Below are positions 1 to 8,353 of a stretch of DNA of 64,000 nt, one piece after another. The stretch is from an uncultured Latescibacterota bacterium. Lineage in GTDB: Bacteria; Latescibacterota; UBA2968. Under the pieces are notes generated by a model, which saw only the letters and a list, made by a program, of their open reading frames with translations, was not told where the DNA came from and made no database searches. The position numbers and the translations under genes are program-made. Each line of letters opens with the position of its first letter. Position 1 is the stretch's first letter. The stretch is from contig OX638329.1 of assembly GCA_951812755.1 (NCBI GenBank), forward strand, positions 1,659,339-1,723,338, in the 5' to 3' direction.

Positions 1-864
1 ATCGCTCTATTCCTCGGTAGCGGTTTTACTGTGATTCCTCCGGGCCATGTCGGCTATGGGCGTCTGTTTGGTGCGGTTTATTGGCAGGACTTGCAGCCGG
101 GATTGCAATATCTCGCGCCTCGTCCCTTTGTGCAGGTGGATAAATGGCCGGTGAAAGAAGTGAAATACATTACAAACGCGAGCCCGTACGAATTGATTTC
201 GGGCGATCTGAACATCCTCTCTCTTACCATCAATGCGCAGTACCGTGTAAAGGATCCCTATATTTATCATTACCAGATCCAGAATCCGACAGAGATCATC
301 AAAGATGCCATCAAGGATCATCTGCGCGAGTTTGTATCTGCCCGCAATCTGGATCATCTGCTCAGTGTTCATCGCGCAACCCTGGAGCAGCATATCAGAC
401 AGTTGTTTGCGGGCACTGTCGAGGCGTCGCGCCCGGTGTTCGAGAGCGTTGAACTGATTGATGTAAATCTGGTAAGTATTAACCCGGCGGCAGAAACAAT
501 GAGTGCTTTCCGGGAAATCTCGAGTTCTCAGGAGGATCGAGAGCGAATCATCGTCAATGCCCAGCGTTTCTTGACGTCGTTAGTTCCCCGTGCACACGGA
601 AATGCGATTTACGAAGTGGAGCAGGCGAACGGCGAGGCGTTCAGGAAAGTAACCACTTCTGCCGCTGAAGCAGATGCGATAAAAGCCGTGGCTAATGCAG
701 TGCAGCGTGCGCCCAATGTTCTCCAGACCATGCTGTGGCGAGAGAAGCTGGAAACCGCGCTTTCTGGCAATGCCAAAATTATCGTTCCCAACAAGCGGAG
801 CCTGGAAAAGGTCGCGCTGTGGAAGAGTAAGCCGGCGAAGACAAACGCGAACGCCCAGCACTGA
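1..864 (+). CDS. SPFH/band-7 (HflK/HflC-like) protein, 5' partial
   Basis: The open frame runs in from the window edge, so the start and probably the N-terminal membrane anchor are missing; the first visible codons still read as the end of a hydrophobic stretch. What remains (about 287 residues) is an SPFH domain followed by a helical C-terminal part. SPFH proteins of the HflK/HflC/stomatin group form large membrane-anchored, usually periplasm-facing cages that act on membrane proteases or microdomains. It is the first visible gene of a tight operon with two further SPFH genes 15 and 9 bases apart. The exact partner and function are unknown. Family call is by overall sequence character, not by a catalytic motif, because these proteins have none. 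Confidence 0.75.
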   Translation: MALFLGSGFTVIPPGHVGYGRLFGAVYWQDLQPGLQYLAPRPFVQVDKWPVKEVKYITNASPYELISGDLNILSLTINAQYRVKDPYIYHYQIQNPTEIIKDAIKDHLREFVSARNLDHLLSVHRATLEQHIRQLFAGTVEASRPVFESVELIDVNLVSINPAAETMSAFREISSSQEDRERIIVNAQRFLTSLVPRAHGNAIYEVEQANGEAFRKVTTSAAEADAIKAVANAVQRAPNVLQTMLWREKLETALSGNAKIIVPNKRSLEKVALWKSKPAKTNANAQH

Positions 865-879
865 TAGGGAGAAAAAATT

Positions 880-1767
880 ATGACTTTTAAAAGAATTGTC
901 ACAGCCATTGTCGTGGTTTTGGTTGGTGTAATCGCGTATAGCTGTTTTTACACCATCCATGAAACGCAACAAGGCGTGTTGACCCACTTTGGCAAAATCT
1001 CGCCGCCCGTCAAAGGACCCGGGCTGCAGGTCAAATGGCCGTGGCCAATATCGAAGATATACAAGGTTGACCGGCGCATACAGACACTCAACGGCCTTAC
1101 CCACGAGTTGATTACGGAAGACCAGAAGAATGTCCTGGTTGACGGTTATACGATGTGGCGTATTGATGATCCCATCAAGTATGTCGAAGCTATCCGAACC
1201 GATGTAAATGCCGTTGATCGTTTGCGGGAGCTCTATTTTGCAAGTAGCGGTATTGTCATCAGCAATAGGGCACGCGATGCGTTCATCAGTCTGGGGTTGG
1301 AACACGAAGACCTGCATGAGGCGTGCCGCGAAATGCACAACAGAATCGCGCCAATCGCCAAAGCCAACTATGGGATTGAGGTGATACGGGTCGGTATTGT
1401 CGAATACACCTTGCCGGTGGAGAACCGCCCGAGCGTGATCCAGCGAATGATTTCCGAGCGTGCGCGCATTGCCACCCGCTATCGCAGCGAGGGAGAAGAG
1501 AAGGCGATAACTATCGAGGCTCTTGCCATTAACGAGCACGAAAAAATTATGGCTGACGCCCATGCAGAAGCGACGACTATTCTCGGCATTGCCGAGGCTC
1601 AGGCAATGGCAGTGCTGGGCAAAGCCTATCGGGAAGATCCGGAGTTCTACAAGTTTATCCGCGCACTCGACAGCTACGATCTGATTATTGACAAAAACAC
1701 GACGCTCATGTTGCCGGCAGACAGTGAATTATTCAAATATCTGGATAGCAAATCTATACCCAGGTAA
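880..1767 (+). CDS. SPFH/band-7 (HflC-like) membrane protein
   Basis: This 295-residue protein has one N-terminal membrane segment (about residues 5-22), then an SPFH domain (about 25-200) and an alanine/glutamate-rich helical tail (about 200-265) typical of HflC and prohibitin-like proteins. The start ATG is preceded by AGGGAGAAAAAATT. It lies 15 bases after an upstream SPFH gene and 9 bases before a third one, so the three products probably co-assemble in one cage-like membrane complex as HflK and HflC do (known for that pair, inferred here). HflC itself modulates FtsH, but no ftsH is in view. It could equally be a stomatin-like microdomain protein. Confidence 0.75.
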   Translation: MTFKRIVTAIVVVLVGVIAYSCFYTIHETQQGVLTHFGKISPPVKGPGLQVKWPWPISKIYKVDRRIQTLNGLTHELITEDQKNVLVDGYTMWRIDDPIKYVEAIRTDVNAVDRLRELYFASSGIVISNRARDAFISLGLEHEDLHEACREMHNRIAPIAKANYGIEVIRVGIVEYTLPVENRPSVIQRMISERARIATRYRSEGEEKAITIEALAINEHEKIMADAHAEATTILGIAEAQAMAVLGKAYREDPEFYKFIRALDSYDLIIDKNTTLMLPADSELFKYLDSKSIPR

Positions 1768-1776
1768 GATGGGGCT

Positions 1777-3099
1777 ATGACGATGAACGAACAACAACCA
1801 TTACCGCGCAGTACGCGCATGATCTATGCCGCCTTTGATTTCGTTGGGCAGTATCCCAAAAGGCGGATCCTCACAGTGCTCACCGCGATTGTCCTCGCTG
1901 TGGTGTTGGGCAGTGGTTTCTACGTTGTAAAGAAAGAGGAAGAGGCTGTGGTTCTGCGTTTCGGGAAGGTCGTGGCTACAGACGTCGGTCCCGGTATACA
2001 CTACTGCATCCCCGTTATCGACGAGGTTCAGATTCGCAAAGTCAAACGGATCGTCCAGCATCAGATAGCCAGTAAGAGCGGCGGCACAGCCAATTTTACA
2101 ATATTGTCCGGGGACACGAACCTGTTTGAGGTGGATATCGCCCTTCAATACCGGATAGATAATCTGAGGAATTTTTTGTATGCAACTGTCGATCCCCTTC
2201 AGGTGACCTCCATGCTCTTGCGGGAAGAGTTGATCAATATCATGGGGCAGAATTTTATTGATCTGATCCTGACTTCCAACCGCAATATTATTCAACACCA
2301 CCTGCTGCACGAGATTACCAGCCTTCTCGAAGAATACGACGTTGGCGTAGAGGTTGTCTCTCTCAACATCGTTGACATAAGCCCGATTGAAGAAACGATT
2401 GCTGCATTCCGGGATGTCAACGATGCGATTGCCGAGCGTGAGCAAGCAGAGAGCAATGCCAACCGCACGCGGGAGAAGATGCTCGCGCACAGCAGGGGAC
2501 AGGCGGAGGCAGTGGTGATGGACGCCCACGCCAGGGCGCGAGAACGCATTGTGCAGGCTCAAAGCAGTGCCGACGCATTCCTCGCTCTGCTCGCCGAGTA
2601 CAAAAATCAACGAACGCAAGTAGCTATTACGCGCTACTGGCAGCGCATGCGCACGATTTTCGCGGAAGCGAGTCTGTCGGCGGTCAATCCTCGCAATGAG
2701 GCGACAATAGATATCAATATGATAGAAGGTCTCGCGGCATCTACTCCTCCAGACCTGTTGTTGGGTACGCCTTCAGGCGATGCTGCCGATAGACCCTCTT
2801 TTTCAACGGCGCGGCAGCAGGATACACATACTTTTGAAAATGTCGATGAGGACAAACACTTGCTGGACGGGCAATTCCACAAAAGGCGCGTGGAACGACA
2901 TCACCAGAGGGTCGCCAATATGAGATCGCTGATATTCGACCTGCCCAGTGTATTTTCTCATGAGCACACGTCAACTCATCCCCAGACCACCGTGCGACAG
3001 GCAGACCAGCAGGCGGTGATTGAGACGAAAGCTGCAGAAAGCGTGCAGGATAGCAGCAAAACCGTGGATAAGGAGAAAAAAAGTGAGTCTGCTCAATAA
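1777..3099 (+). CDS. SPFH/band-7 (HflK-like) membrane protein with long C-terminal tail
   Basis: The third SPFH protein of the operon, 440 residues. A membrane segment lies at about residues 30-50, the SPFH domain at about 50-240, and a glutamate/alanine-rich coiled region follows (about 225-280). The last 150 residues are polar, histidine- and glutamine-rich and low in complexity, unlike the other two paralogues. HflK is normally longer than HflC, which fits this being the HflK-like partner. Its 3' end overlaps the start of the ligand-binding-protein gene by 17 bases, suggesting translational coupling. Start is ATG at 1777; an ATG at 1783 is possible. Confidence 0.72.
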   Translation: MTMNEQQPLPRSTRMIYAAFDFVGQYPKRRILTVLTAIVLAVVLGSGFYVVKKEEEAVVLRFGKVVATDVGPGIHYCIPVIDEVQIRKVKRIVQHQIASKSGGTANFTILSGDTNLFEVDIALQYRIDNLRNFLYATVDPLQVTSMLLREELINIMGQNFIDLILTSNRNIIQHHLLHEITSLLEEYDVGVEVVSLNIVDISPIEETIAAFRDVNDAIAEREQAESNANRTREKMLAHSRGQAEAVVMDAHARARERIVQAQSSADAFLALLAEYKNQRTQVAITRYWQRMRTIFAEASLSAVNPRNEATIDINMIEGLAASTPPDLLLGTPSGDAADRPSFSTARQQDTHTFENVDEDKHLLDGQFHKRRVERHHQRVANMRSLIFDLPSVFSHEHTSTHPQTTVRQADQQAVIETKAAESVQDSSKTVDKEKKSESAQ

Positions 3100-4330
3100 A
3101 CCCATATCGACGGGCATAGCTTCCTGTCTCATTTTGCTGGTGCTCACCCTGCCCTCTGCGGCGGCTCCGGGAGTTACTGATAGTACGATTGTGTTCGGAC
3201 AAACCGCCTGTTTCTCGGGTCCGAACAAAAATTTGGGTTTGTGGTATCGAGCCGGCATTTTGACCGCTTTTGAGGAACAGAACAATCGGGGCGGGGTGTA
3301 TGGCAGGTTGTTGAGGCTCATTTCTGTAGATGATGCGTACGAGCCTGATCTGGCAGCCGCAAATGCCGAAAGGTTCGCTTCCGAAAACAATGTGTTCGCC
3401 GTCATCGGCGGCGTGGGAACGCCGACTGCCAAGCGCATTGTACCCGTGCTGCGAACGGCTCAGATTCCCTTTGTGGGACCGTTTACGGGAGCCGACTTTC
3501 TGCGCGATGCTAAAAAGTATCCCAATATCATCAACCTGAGGGCTGGCTACTTTGACGAGATCTATGAACTGGTGCATCACATGATTGACGATCTCGGCAA
3601 AAGTCGTTTTGGCATTATATATCAGGATGATGCGTTTGGACGTTCCGTCTTGAGAAACTACAAGGAGGTTCTCGATAGTCGCGACCTTCCCTTACTGGCG
3701 AAGACCTCCTACTCGCGGAATACACATGCTGTCCATGCGAGCCTGTTCGCATTGGACAAAGCCGATCTGGACGCCATTCTGATAGTGGGAGCCTATGCCG
3801 CCAATTCGGAAATCATCAATCTGGCTAATTCTCTGGGCCATAAATACATAATAGCCAATCTGTCCTTTGTCTTATCCCGCGAACTGAAGAAGAGGATCCA
3901 TGCGCCGAGTGATAAAATCCTGGTGACTGAGGTGATGCCCGACGCGCAAGACCTGAGTAGTCATGTCGTGCGACAGTTTCAACAAGCTATAAGATCGTCA
4001 ACGGAAGGCCACCAGCACGAATTCAATGAGGTGTGTCTGGAGGGGTATATATTGGGCCGATATCTCATCGCTGTGCTGGAGCGTATGGCCGGTGAGTTGA
4101 CGGGCGTGTTGCCATCGTCATTGTCGCAGGAATATAAAACAGACGTGTTGGAGCGTATGGGCGATGAGTTGACGCGAGAGAAGTTCTTGAAAGATGGAAT
4201 GTCGCCAGCTAAGCCTGTCGTGCTTGGCGATTGGGTCCTTCATTTCAAATTCGGTGAGAATGCGGGTTCAAGCTATATCAGGTTGACCCATATGGGTGAC
4301 GGTCATTCTGAAAAGGAGAATAATCCTTGA
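3083..4330 (+). CDS. Periplasmic ligand-binding protein (Leu/Ile/Val-binding type)
   Basis: A type-1 periplasmic binding protein of the branched-chain amino acid (LivJ) family, about 415 residues. I start it at GTG 3083 because AAGGAG sits just upstream and the next residues form a clear signal peptide ending near residue 25. The mature part has the usual two-lobed pattern, including an early phrase like GQTACFSGPNKNLG where LivJ-type proteins contact ligand. No ABC permease or ATPase gene is nearby. Instead it overlaps an SPFH gene upstream and a small membrane protein gene downstream (TTGA overlap), so it may be a sensor subunit of the SPFH complex rather than a transporter part (inference). 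A 24-codon segment is duplicated near the C terminus. Confidence 0.75.
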   Translation: MSLLNKPISTGIASCLILLVLTLPSAAAPGVTDSTIVFGQTACFSGPNKNLGLWYRAGILTAFEEQNNRGGVYGRLLRLISVDDAYEPDLAAANAERFASENNVFAVIGGVGTPTAKRIVPVLRTAQIPFVGPFTGADFLRDAKKYPNIINLRAGYFDEIYELVHHMIDDLGKSRFGIIYQDDAFGRSVLRNYKEVLDSRDLPLLAKTSYSRNTHAVHASLFALDKADLDAILIVGAYAANSEIINLANSLGHKYIIANLSFVLSRELKKRIHAPSDKILVTEVMPDAQDLSSHVVRQFQQAIRSSTEGHQHEFNEVCLEGYILGRYLIAVLERMAGELTGVLPSSLSQEYKTDVLERMGDELTREKFLKDGMSPAKPVVLGDWVLHFKFGENAGSSYIRLTHMGDGHSEKENNP

Positions 4331-4818
4331 AGAATATAGACGAATTTTCTGTCGAAGAAATCGGCGAAGAGTGGTTGCGCGAGCTTTATAAGGTTGTTGC
4401 TTTGCGGCGCGGTACCATGTTCAGGATGATTACCGAGACAGCGCGCCTGTTGTTGTTTGGCAATGCGGGTGGTGCCGCGTTGATTATCGGTTTCATGAGT
4501 GCATCCACAGGTGGTGGTGAAGATCCCGCTTATCACTGGGCCTCCTTGCTGACGCTGCTCATGTTTGCGGTTGGAACACTTGCATCAGCCATAGCTATGA
4601 TCCTGGTCGCCGTAGTCTCGGTAAAGGAGGCTCACGGTGCGGAGACTGCATTGAAACAGTTTGTCGATGGCGAGATTGATCGAACACAGGTGATGTTTAC
4701 GGTTGAAGAACAGACTTTTCGCCTGGCCAATTACGCCACAGCGGCCGGTGTTGTCAGTGCTGTGGGATTTCTGCTTGGTGGATTGAGTAGTATTATTCTG
4801 TTGATCTTGTTTTTCTAA
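4327..4818 (+). CDS. Small membrane protein, unknown function
   Basis: The product has 163 residues and begins at TTG 4327, overlapping the upstream stop as TTGA, with AAGGAG about ten bases before. Three hydrophobic segments are visible (about residues 38-58, 68-97 and 130-162) with a charged 40-residue N-terminal part and a soluble linker between the second and third. I do not recognise the family. The coupling to the ligand-binding-protein gene and to three SPFH genes argues that it belongs to the same membrane assembly. After it there are 124 bases with no recognisable gene. Confidence 0.6.
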   Translation: MKNIDEFSVEEIGEEWLRELYKVVALRRGTMFRMITETARLLLFGNAGGAALIIGFMSASTGGGEDPAYHWASLLTLLMFAVGTLASAIAMILVAVVSVKEAHGAETALKQFVDGEIDRTQVMFTVEEQTFRLANYATAAGVVSAVGFLLGGLSSIILLILFF

Positions 4819-4942
4819 TAATAGTCTTGAGGTGTACTGAAAGTACCTGTCTGTATCTGTTTCTTTTTTCCATCCATTCTAATTCCTCACGCCCATCCTA
4901 ACCCAGATCACCACCATGAGCCAGGTTCCGGTTTAAACCACT

Positions 4943-5824
4943 GTGGATTCAAATTTTCTCATACTTTTGTTGGGATACGCCCTCGCTATCCTTGCCGCGT
5001 CTTTGCTCGGTGGATATTTGCCGGCAATTGTTAAGATGACGCATACGCGCATCCAGATGGTGATGAGTTTTGTTGCGGGTTTCATACTTGGCGTCGCGCT
5101 GTATCATCTCCTGCCGCACGGTTTGGTGATGATTCCCGGGCCAGGCGCTGTTGAAAAGGCCGTGGGATTGATGATGTTTGGCATCATTCTGATGGTGTTG
5201 TTGTTGCGTATCTTCCATTTTCATCAGCACGAATTTGGCGACGAAGCAGGTGATTTTCTTCACGATCATGCTCACGATCATGCTCACGATCATGCTCACG
5301 ATCATGCCAGTTCCGAGAGCAGGTTGATCGGCATCGGCATGGGGCTGGGGTTGCATACGGTGACCGAAGGCATTGCTCTGGGTACCAGCATCCGGGTTGG
5401 TGAAATACATGGGGGCGAAGCCGGTTTAGCGGGTCTCGGAGTGTTTCTTGCGATTCTTTTGCACAAGCCACTCGACGCGTTTTCCATTATCGGTTTGTTG
5501 CAGGCCGCTGGCCATAGTCTGCGTACTCGTATAGCAGTCAATATCGGCTTCGCCATGCTCTGTCCGGTGGTGGCTTTGTTGACTTTTTGGGGGATTGGGC
5601 TTCTGGGGCATTGGGAGGAAGAGGTGGTCGGTTATGTGCTGGTTTTGGCAGCCGGCGCGTTTCTGTGTATTTCCCTGAGCGATCTGTTACCGGAAATCCA
5701 TTTTCACAGTCACGATCGCGTCAAGCTCACGGTGTGCTTCCTCATGGGGATTGCGCTTGCGTATGGGCTGTATTTTATCGAGTCCGAAGCGGTGCATGGA
5801 TTAGAGACGCACGAAATGCATTGA
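4943..5824 (+). CDS. ZIP-family metal transporter
   Basis: A 293-residue integral membrane protein with about eight hydrophobic segments. It has the ZIP signatures: a histidine-rich loop between helices III and IV (four HDHA-type units, about residues 107-124), the helix-IV motif LHTVTEGIALG with the metal-binding His and Glu, and the helix-V motif HKPLDAF. ZIP proteins bring Zn(II), Fe(II) or Mn(II) into the cytoplasm. The GTG start at 4943 gives a sensible first helix; no strong ribosome-binding site is seen. The gene stands alone and is followed by a good terminator. Metal specificity cannot be told from sequence. Confidence 0.85.
   Translation: MDSNFLILLLGYALAILAASLLGGYLPAIVKMTHTRIQMVMSFVAGFILGVALYHLLPHGLVMIPGPGAVEKAVGLMMFGIILMVLLLRIFHFHQHEFGDEAGDFLHDHAHDHAHDHAHDHASSESRLIGIGMGLGLHTVTEGIALGTSIRVGEIHGGEAGLAGLGVFLAILLHKPLDAFSIIGLLQAAGHSLRTRIAVNIGFAMLCPVVALLTFWGIGLLGHWEEEVVGYVLVLAAGAFLCISLSDLLPEIHFHSHDRVKLTVCFLMGIALAYGLYFIESEAVHGLETHEMH
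5260..5307 (+). repeat. 12-bp tandem repeat in ZIP histidine loop
   Basis: Four nearly perfect copies of a 12-base unit (TCACGATCATGC) lie inside the ZIP gene and encode the His-Asp-His-Ala repeats of its metal-binding loop. Because the unit is a multiple of three, copy-number changes would lengthen or shorten the loop without a frameshift. Confidence 0.9.
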
Positions 5825-5852
5825 CCCAATAAATAAAATAATCCAAAACAAA

Positions 5853-5884
5853 AGGCGATTCATCAGGCGATGGATCGCCTTTTT
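5853..5884 (+). terminator. Rho-independent terminator after ZIP gene
   Basis: Stem AGGCGAT / ATCGCCT (5853-5859 with 5874-5880) is followed by a run of T. It begins 28 bases after the ZIP stop codon and ends just before the ribosome-binding site of the next gene. Confidence 0.8.
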
Positions 5885-5906
5885 GCTAATCAAAAAAGGA
5901 GACGTT

Positions 5907-6914
5907 ATGGGATCGATAAAGGCGGCAGTAGTGGGGCTTGGGTTGGGCCAGCATTTTGTTCGTGGACTGGTTGGGCATCCGGATGTTGACAGGCTTGTTC
6001 TGGTAGATCTGGACGCCGATCGAGCCGAAATGGTTCAAAGGGAGCACGACGAGGTGGATGCCGTCTATGAGATGCTCGAGGTCATGCTCGAAAAGGAGCG
6101 TCCCGATGCGGTGTGTGTCGTGACCCCCGACCATCTCCATCGGCCACATTCAACGGCTTGCTTTGAGGCTGGTGCCCACGTGTTGCAGACAAAACCGCTT
6201 GCGACGAACCTCGAGGACGCGCGTGCAATTTTGGCCGCTGCGAAGGCGACAGGGAAGAAAGTGATGGTAGCGCACGAGCGCAGGTTCCGGCCACTGGTCA
6301 AGCGAATCAAAGCGATTCTCGATGCTGGCGAAGTGGGCGATCTGATCCACCTTCGTATCGATGCGATTCAGGACAAGCGCGGGCAGTTTGCGCGTTCGCC
6401 GTGGTATGCGTCGGTAGAGGCGGGTCGGAGTGCATTGAACGGTTCGGGTATTCATGAAGTGGATCTTGCGCGACATTACGCAGGACGACCTGTCGAGTCT
6501 GTCTGTGCTTTCGCCAATCGGCTCGGTAATCTGGAGTTCCCAAGAGATAAAACAACATCTGCTCTGTTCCAGTTTGCAGGTGGCGTCGTGGGTCAGGTCA
6601 CGGTGACCTATGAGGCGCGATGGTCGCGTTCGAATTTTTTCGACGATACGTTCCGAGTGGTTGCTTCTGCAGGCATGATTGTGGGACCGCATGTCTATCG
6701 TGAAGGGGCAGAGGACTGGGAAGATTTAAGCGGTTTGGACAATAGTACAGCGTCAGGGATCGCGGGGGCCGTTCACGCGTTTGTCGATTCGGTCGTGAAC
6801 GATGCACCGATCGCGGTGACAGGTGAAGATGCCTTCGACTCGCTCGCGGCGGCATGCGCGGCCGATACATCGGCCGAACGGGGCGAGATGGTGTGCCCAG
6901 AGACGCTGGACTGA
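5907..6914 (+). CDS. Gfo/Idh/MocA family oxidoreductase
   Basis: About 335 residues. The start chosen is ATG 5907, preceded by AAAAAAGGAGACGTT, and directly followed by the Rossmann motif GLGLGQHFVRG for NAD(P). The family hallmark EKP appears here as QTKPLATN (about residues 92-99), with the central Lys retained and the Glu replaced by Thr, and a later GSGIHEVDL segment holds the His expected near the active site. Members oxidise or reduce sugars, inositols and related alcohols. The substrate is not evident. The gene is alone between a terminator and a convergent amidohydrolase gene. Confidence 0.85.
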   Translation: MGSIKAAVVGLGLGQHFVRGLVGHPDVDRLVLVDLDADRAEMVQREHDEVDAVYEMLEVMLEKERPDAVCVVTPDHLHRPHSTACFEAGAHVLQTKPLATNLEDARAILAAAKATGKKVMVAHERRFRPLVKRIKAILDAGEVGDLIHLRIDAIQDKRGQFARSPWYASVEAGRSALNGSGIHEVDLARHYAGRPVESVCAFANRLGNLEFPRDKTTSALFQFAGGVVGQVTVTYEARWSRSNFFDDTFRVVASAGMIVGPHVYREGAEDWEDLSGLDNSTASGIAGAVHAFVDSVVNDAPIAVTGEDAFDSLAAACAADTSAERGEMVCPETLD

Positions 6915-6923
6915 CTTATCCAC

Positions 6924-7036
6924 TTATGCCCGCCACAATCTGCATTCATCTGCATTCATCTGCATTCATCTGCATTCATCTGCGTTCATCTGCGTTCATC
7001 TGCGGATAATTTTCTTTTTATGCCCGCCACAATCTG
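6924..7036. repeat. 10-bp tandem repeat flanked by 19-bp direct repeats
   Basis: From 6940 to 7004 a 10-base unit (TCTGCATTCA, later TCTGCGTTCA) is repeated six to seven times. A 19-base word beginning TTATGCCCGCC occurs at 6924-6942 and again at 7018-7036; the second copy forms the last codons and stop of the convergent amidohydrolase gene. The arrangement suggests duplication of the gene end together with expansion of the short unit. It fills most of the 103-base gap. Confidence 0.85.
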
Positions 7037-8268
7037 GGTACTCTGACGGGTGTTTCCGTTACCGGCCAGTATTCGGGAGGCGCGTCTTCCCAATGGGGTA
7101 CGGTGCGCGCGTCTCGATCAAAAATGATTTGTCCATTGCGAATGGTGAGCCGACAGATCAGGCGTTGATCTGTATCTATTCGCGTATAACCGCAGTCTTG
7201 AAATGAGAATTTTCCCGATTCGAGAGCGAGGACTGCAACGTCTGCGTCTGTTCCCACCGATAGCGTGCCCAGTTCCGGGCGTCCGATTGCACGCGCTGGC
7301 GTCGCGGTTGATCTGTAAATTACGTCTTCGAGGGTCATGCCCATTGCCAGGCATTTTGACATGGTGTCTTGCATGCTGAATACGGTACCAGAAATATTGC
7401 CCATGTGCAGGTCTGTGCTGATGGAGTCGGGGGCAAATCCATTGGCAATAGCTCGCGCTCCGTTTCGATACCAGAAACTCGCGGCACCGTGTCCCAGGTC
7501 AAACCAGATTCCGCGTTGTCTGGCTTCAAACATATACGGCTGGACGTTTCCGTTGTCATCTACTACGGGGAATTGCCTCGCATAGACATGGGTGTGAATA
7601 TCACCTGGGCGGAGTTTTTCGAGAATCAACGTGGGATAGGGCCGTTCGGGACGCGGCCAAAAATCGACCATGACGGGCATGCCGCATCCATCTCCCGCTT
7701 CTACTGCTTTTTCCACCGATTCCCAGGGCGGGTGCATGTCGTCAAATGGCGCGCTTGTCCAATAATGTGCTGTTTTGATGCCGACGACTACTTCGCTGTG
7801 TTCGAGGGCGGCTTTTGCCGCGCTATCTACGTCAAAGGTCCGGATATCTTGCTCTGGCGCGCCCATACCGGGTGCAGAAATATTTACATAAGCCAGCACT
7901 CGCGTTTTTGCATGTTCCATGACGGTTTGGCGAAAATGCGCTATTTCTTCGCATCCCGCGGTTCCCGTATCTACGCATGTTGTTACGCCAGAGAGTGGAA
8001 AATGGGCATCTGGATTCAGGCTCGAACTGAAGAGGCCCTCTCCTGGTGCACGGGTGAAATAGGCGTGGATGTGAATGTCGATTAACCCGGGCGTTACTAT
8101 CAGACCTGACACATCCACCACATGGTCTGCTTCTTCTGCGGCGATATCCGCTTCTACCTTTGCAATTTTGCCATCTGCAATTCCCACATCACATAATCCA
8201 TTCACCTTATTGGCAGGATCAATTACTCGTCCGCCTTTCAACAGCAGGTCGAATTTACCTTCGGCCAT
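7018..8268 (-). CDS. Amidohydrolase/deacetylase family metallohydrolase (COG3964-like)
   Basis: A 416-residue amidohydrolase-superfamily enzyme. Metal ligands are visible in order: the strand-1 motif DIHIH, a lysine in GIKTAHYW that could be the carbamylated bridge, His in HTHVYA, His in DLGHGAASF and the final Asp in STDLH. The N- and C-terminal parts form the usual small beta-sandwich. The pattern resembles the COG3964 deacetylase/amidohydrolase group more than true dihydroorotase. It likely hydrolyses an amide or N-acyl bond in a small organic acid; the substrate is unknown. TGGAGGT precedes the start. It faces the oxidoreductase gene and shares a spacer with the divergent cyclotransferase gene. 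Confidence 0.82.
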   Translation of the reverse strand: MAEGKFDLLLKGGRVIDPANKVNGLCDVGIADGKIAKVEADIAAEEADHVVDVSGLIVTPGLIDIHIHAYFTRAPGEGLFSSSLNPDAHFPLSGVTTCVDTGTAGCEEIAHFRQTVMEHAKTRVLAYVNISAPGMGAPEQDIRTFDVDSAAKAALEHSEVVVGIKTAHYWTSAPFDDMHPPWESVEKAVEAGDGCGMPVMVDFWPRPERPYPTLILEKLRPGDIHTHVYARQFPVVDDNGNVQPYMFEARQRGIWFDLGHGAASFWYRNGARAIANGFAPDSISTDLHMGNISGTVFSMQDTMSKCLAMGMTLEDVIYRSTATPARAIGRPELGTLSVGTDADVAVLALESGKFSFQDCGYTRIDTDQRLICRLTIRNGQIIFDRDARTVPHWEDAPPEYWPVTETPVRVPRLWRA

Positions 8269-8353
8269 AATTAACCTCCAATCGCGTTTTTTGGAAATTC
8301 ATCCTCTTGAGTATTATGCGCCATAATCGTATATTTAACAAGAACGGTATGGT

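Noticed and set aside
2741-3580. Long minus-strand open frame opposite the SPFH and ligand-binding genes
   Set aside because: It has no family-like features and mirrors real genes that carry signal peptides, ribosome-binding sites and known domains; the same applies to the many other antisense frames in the window.
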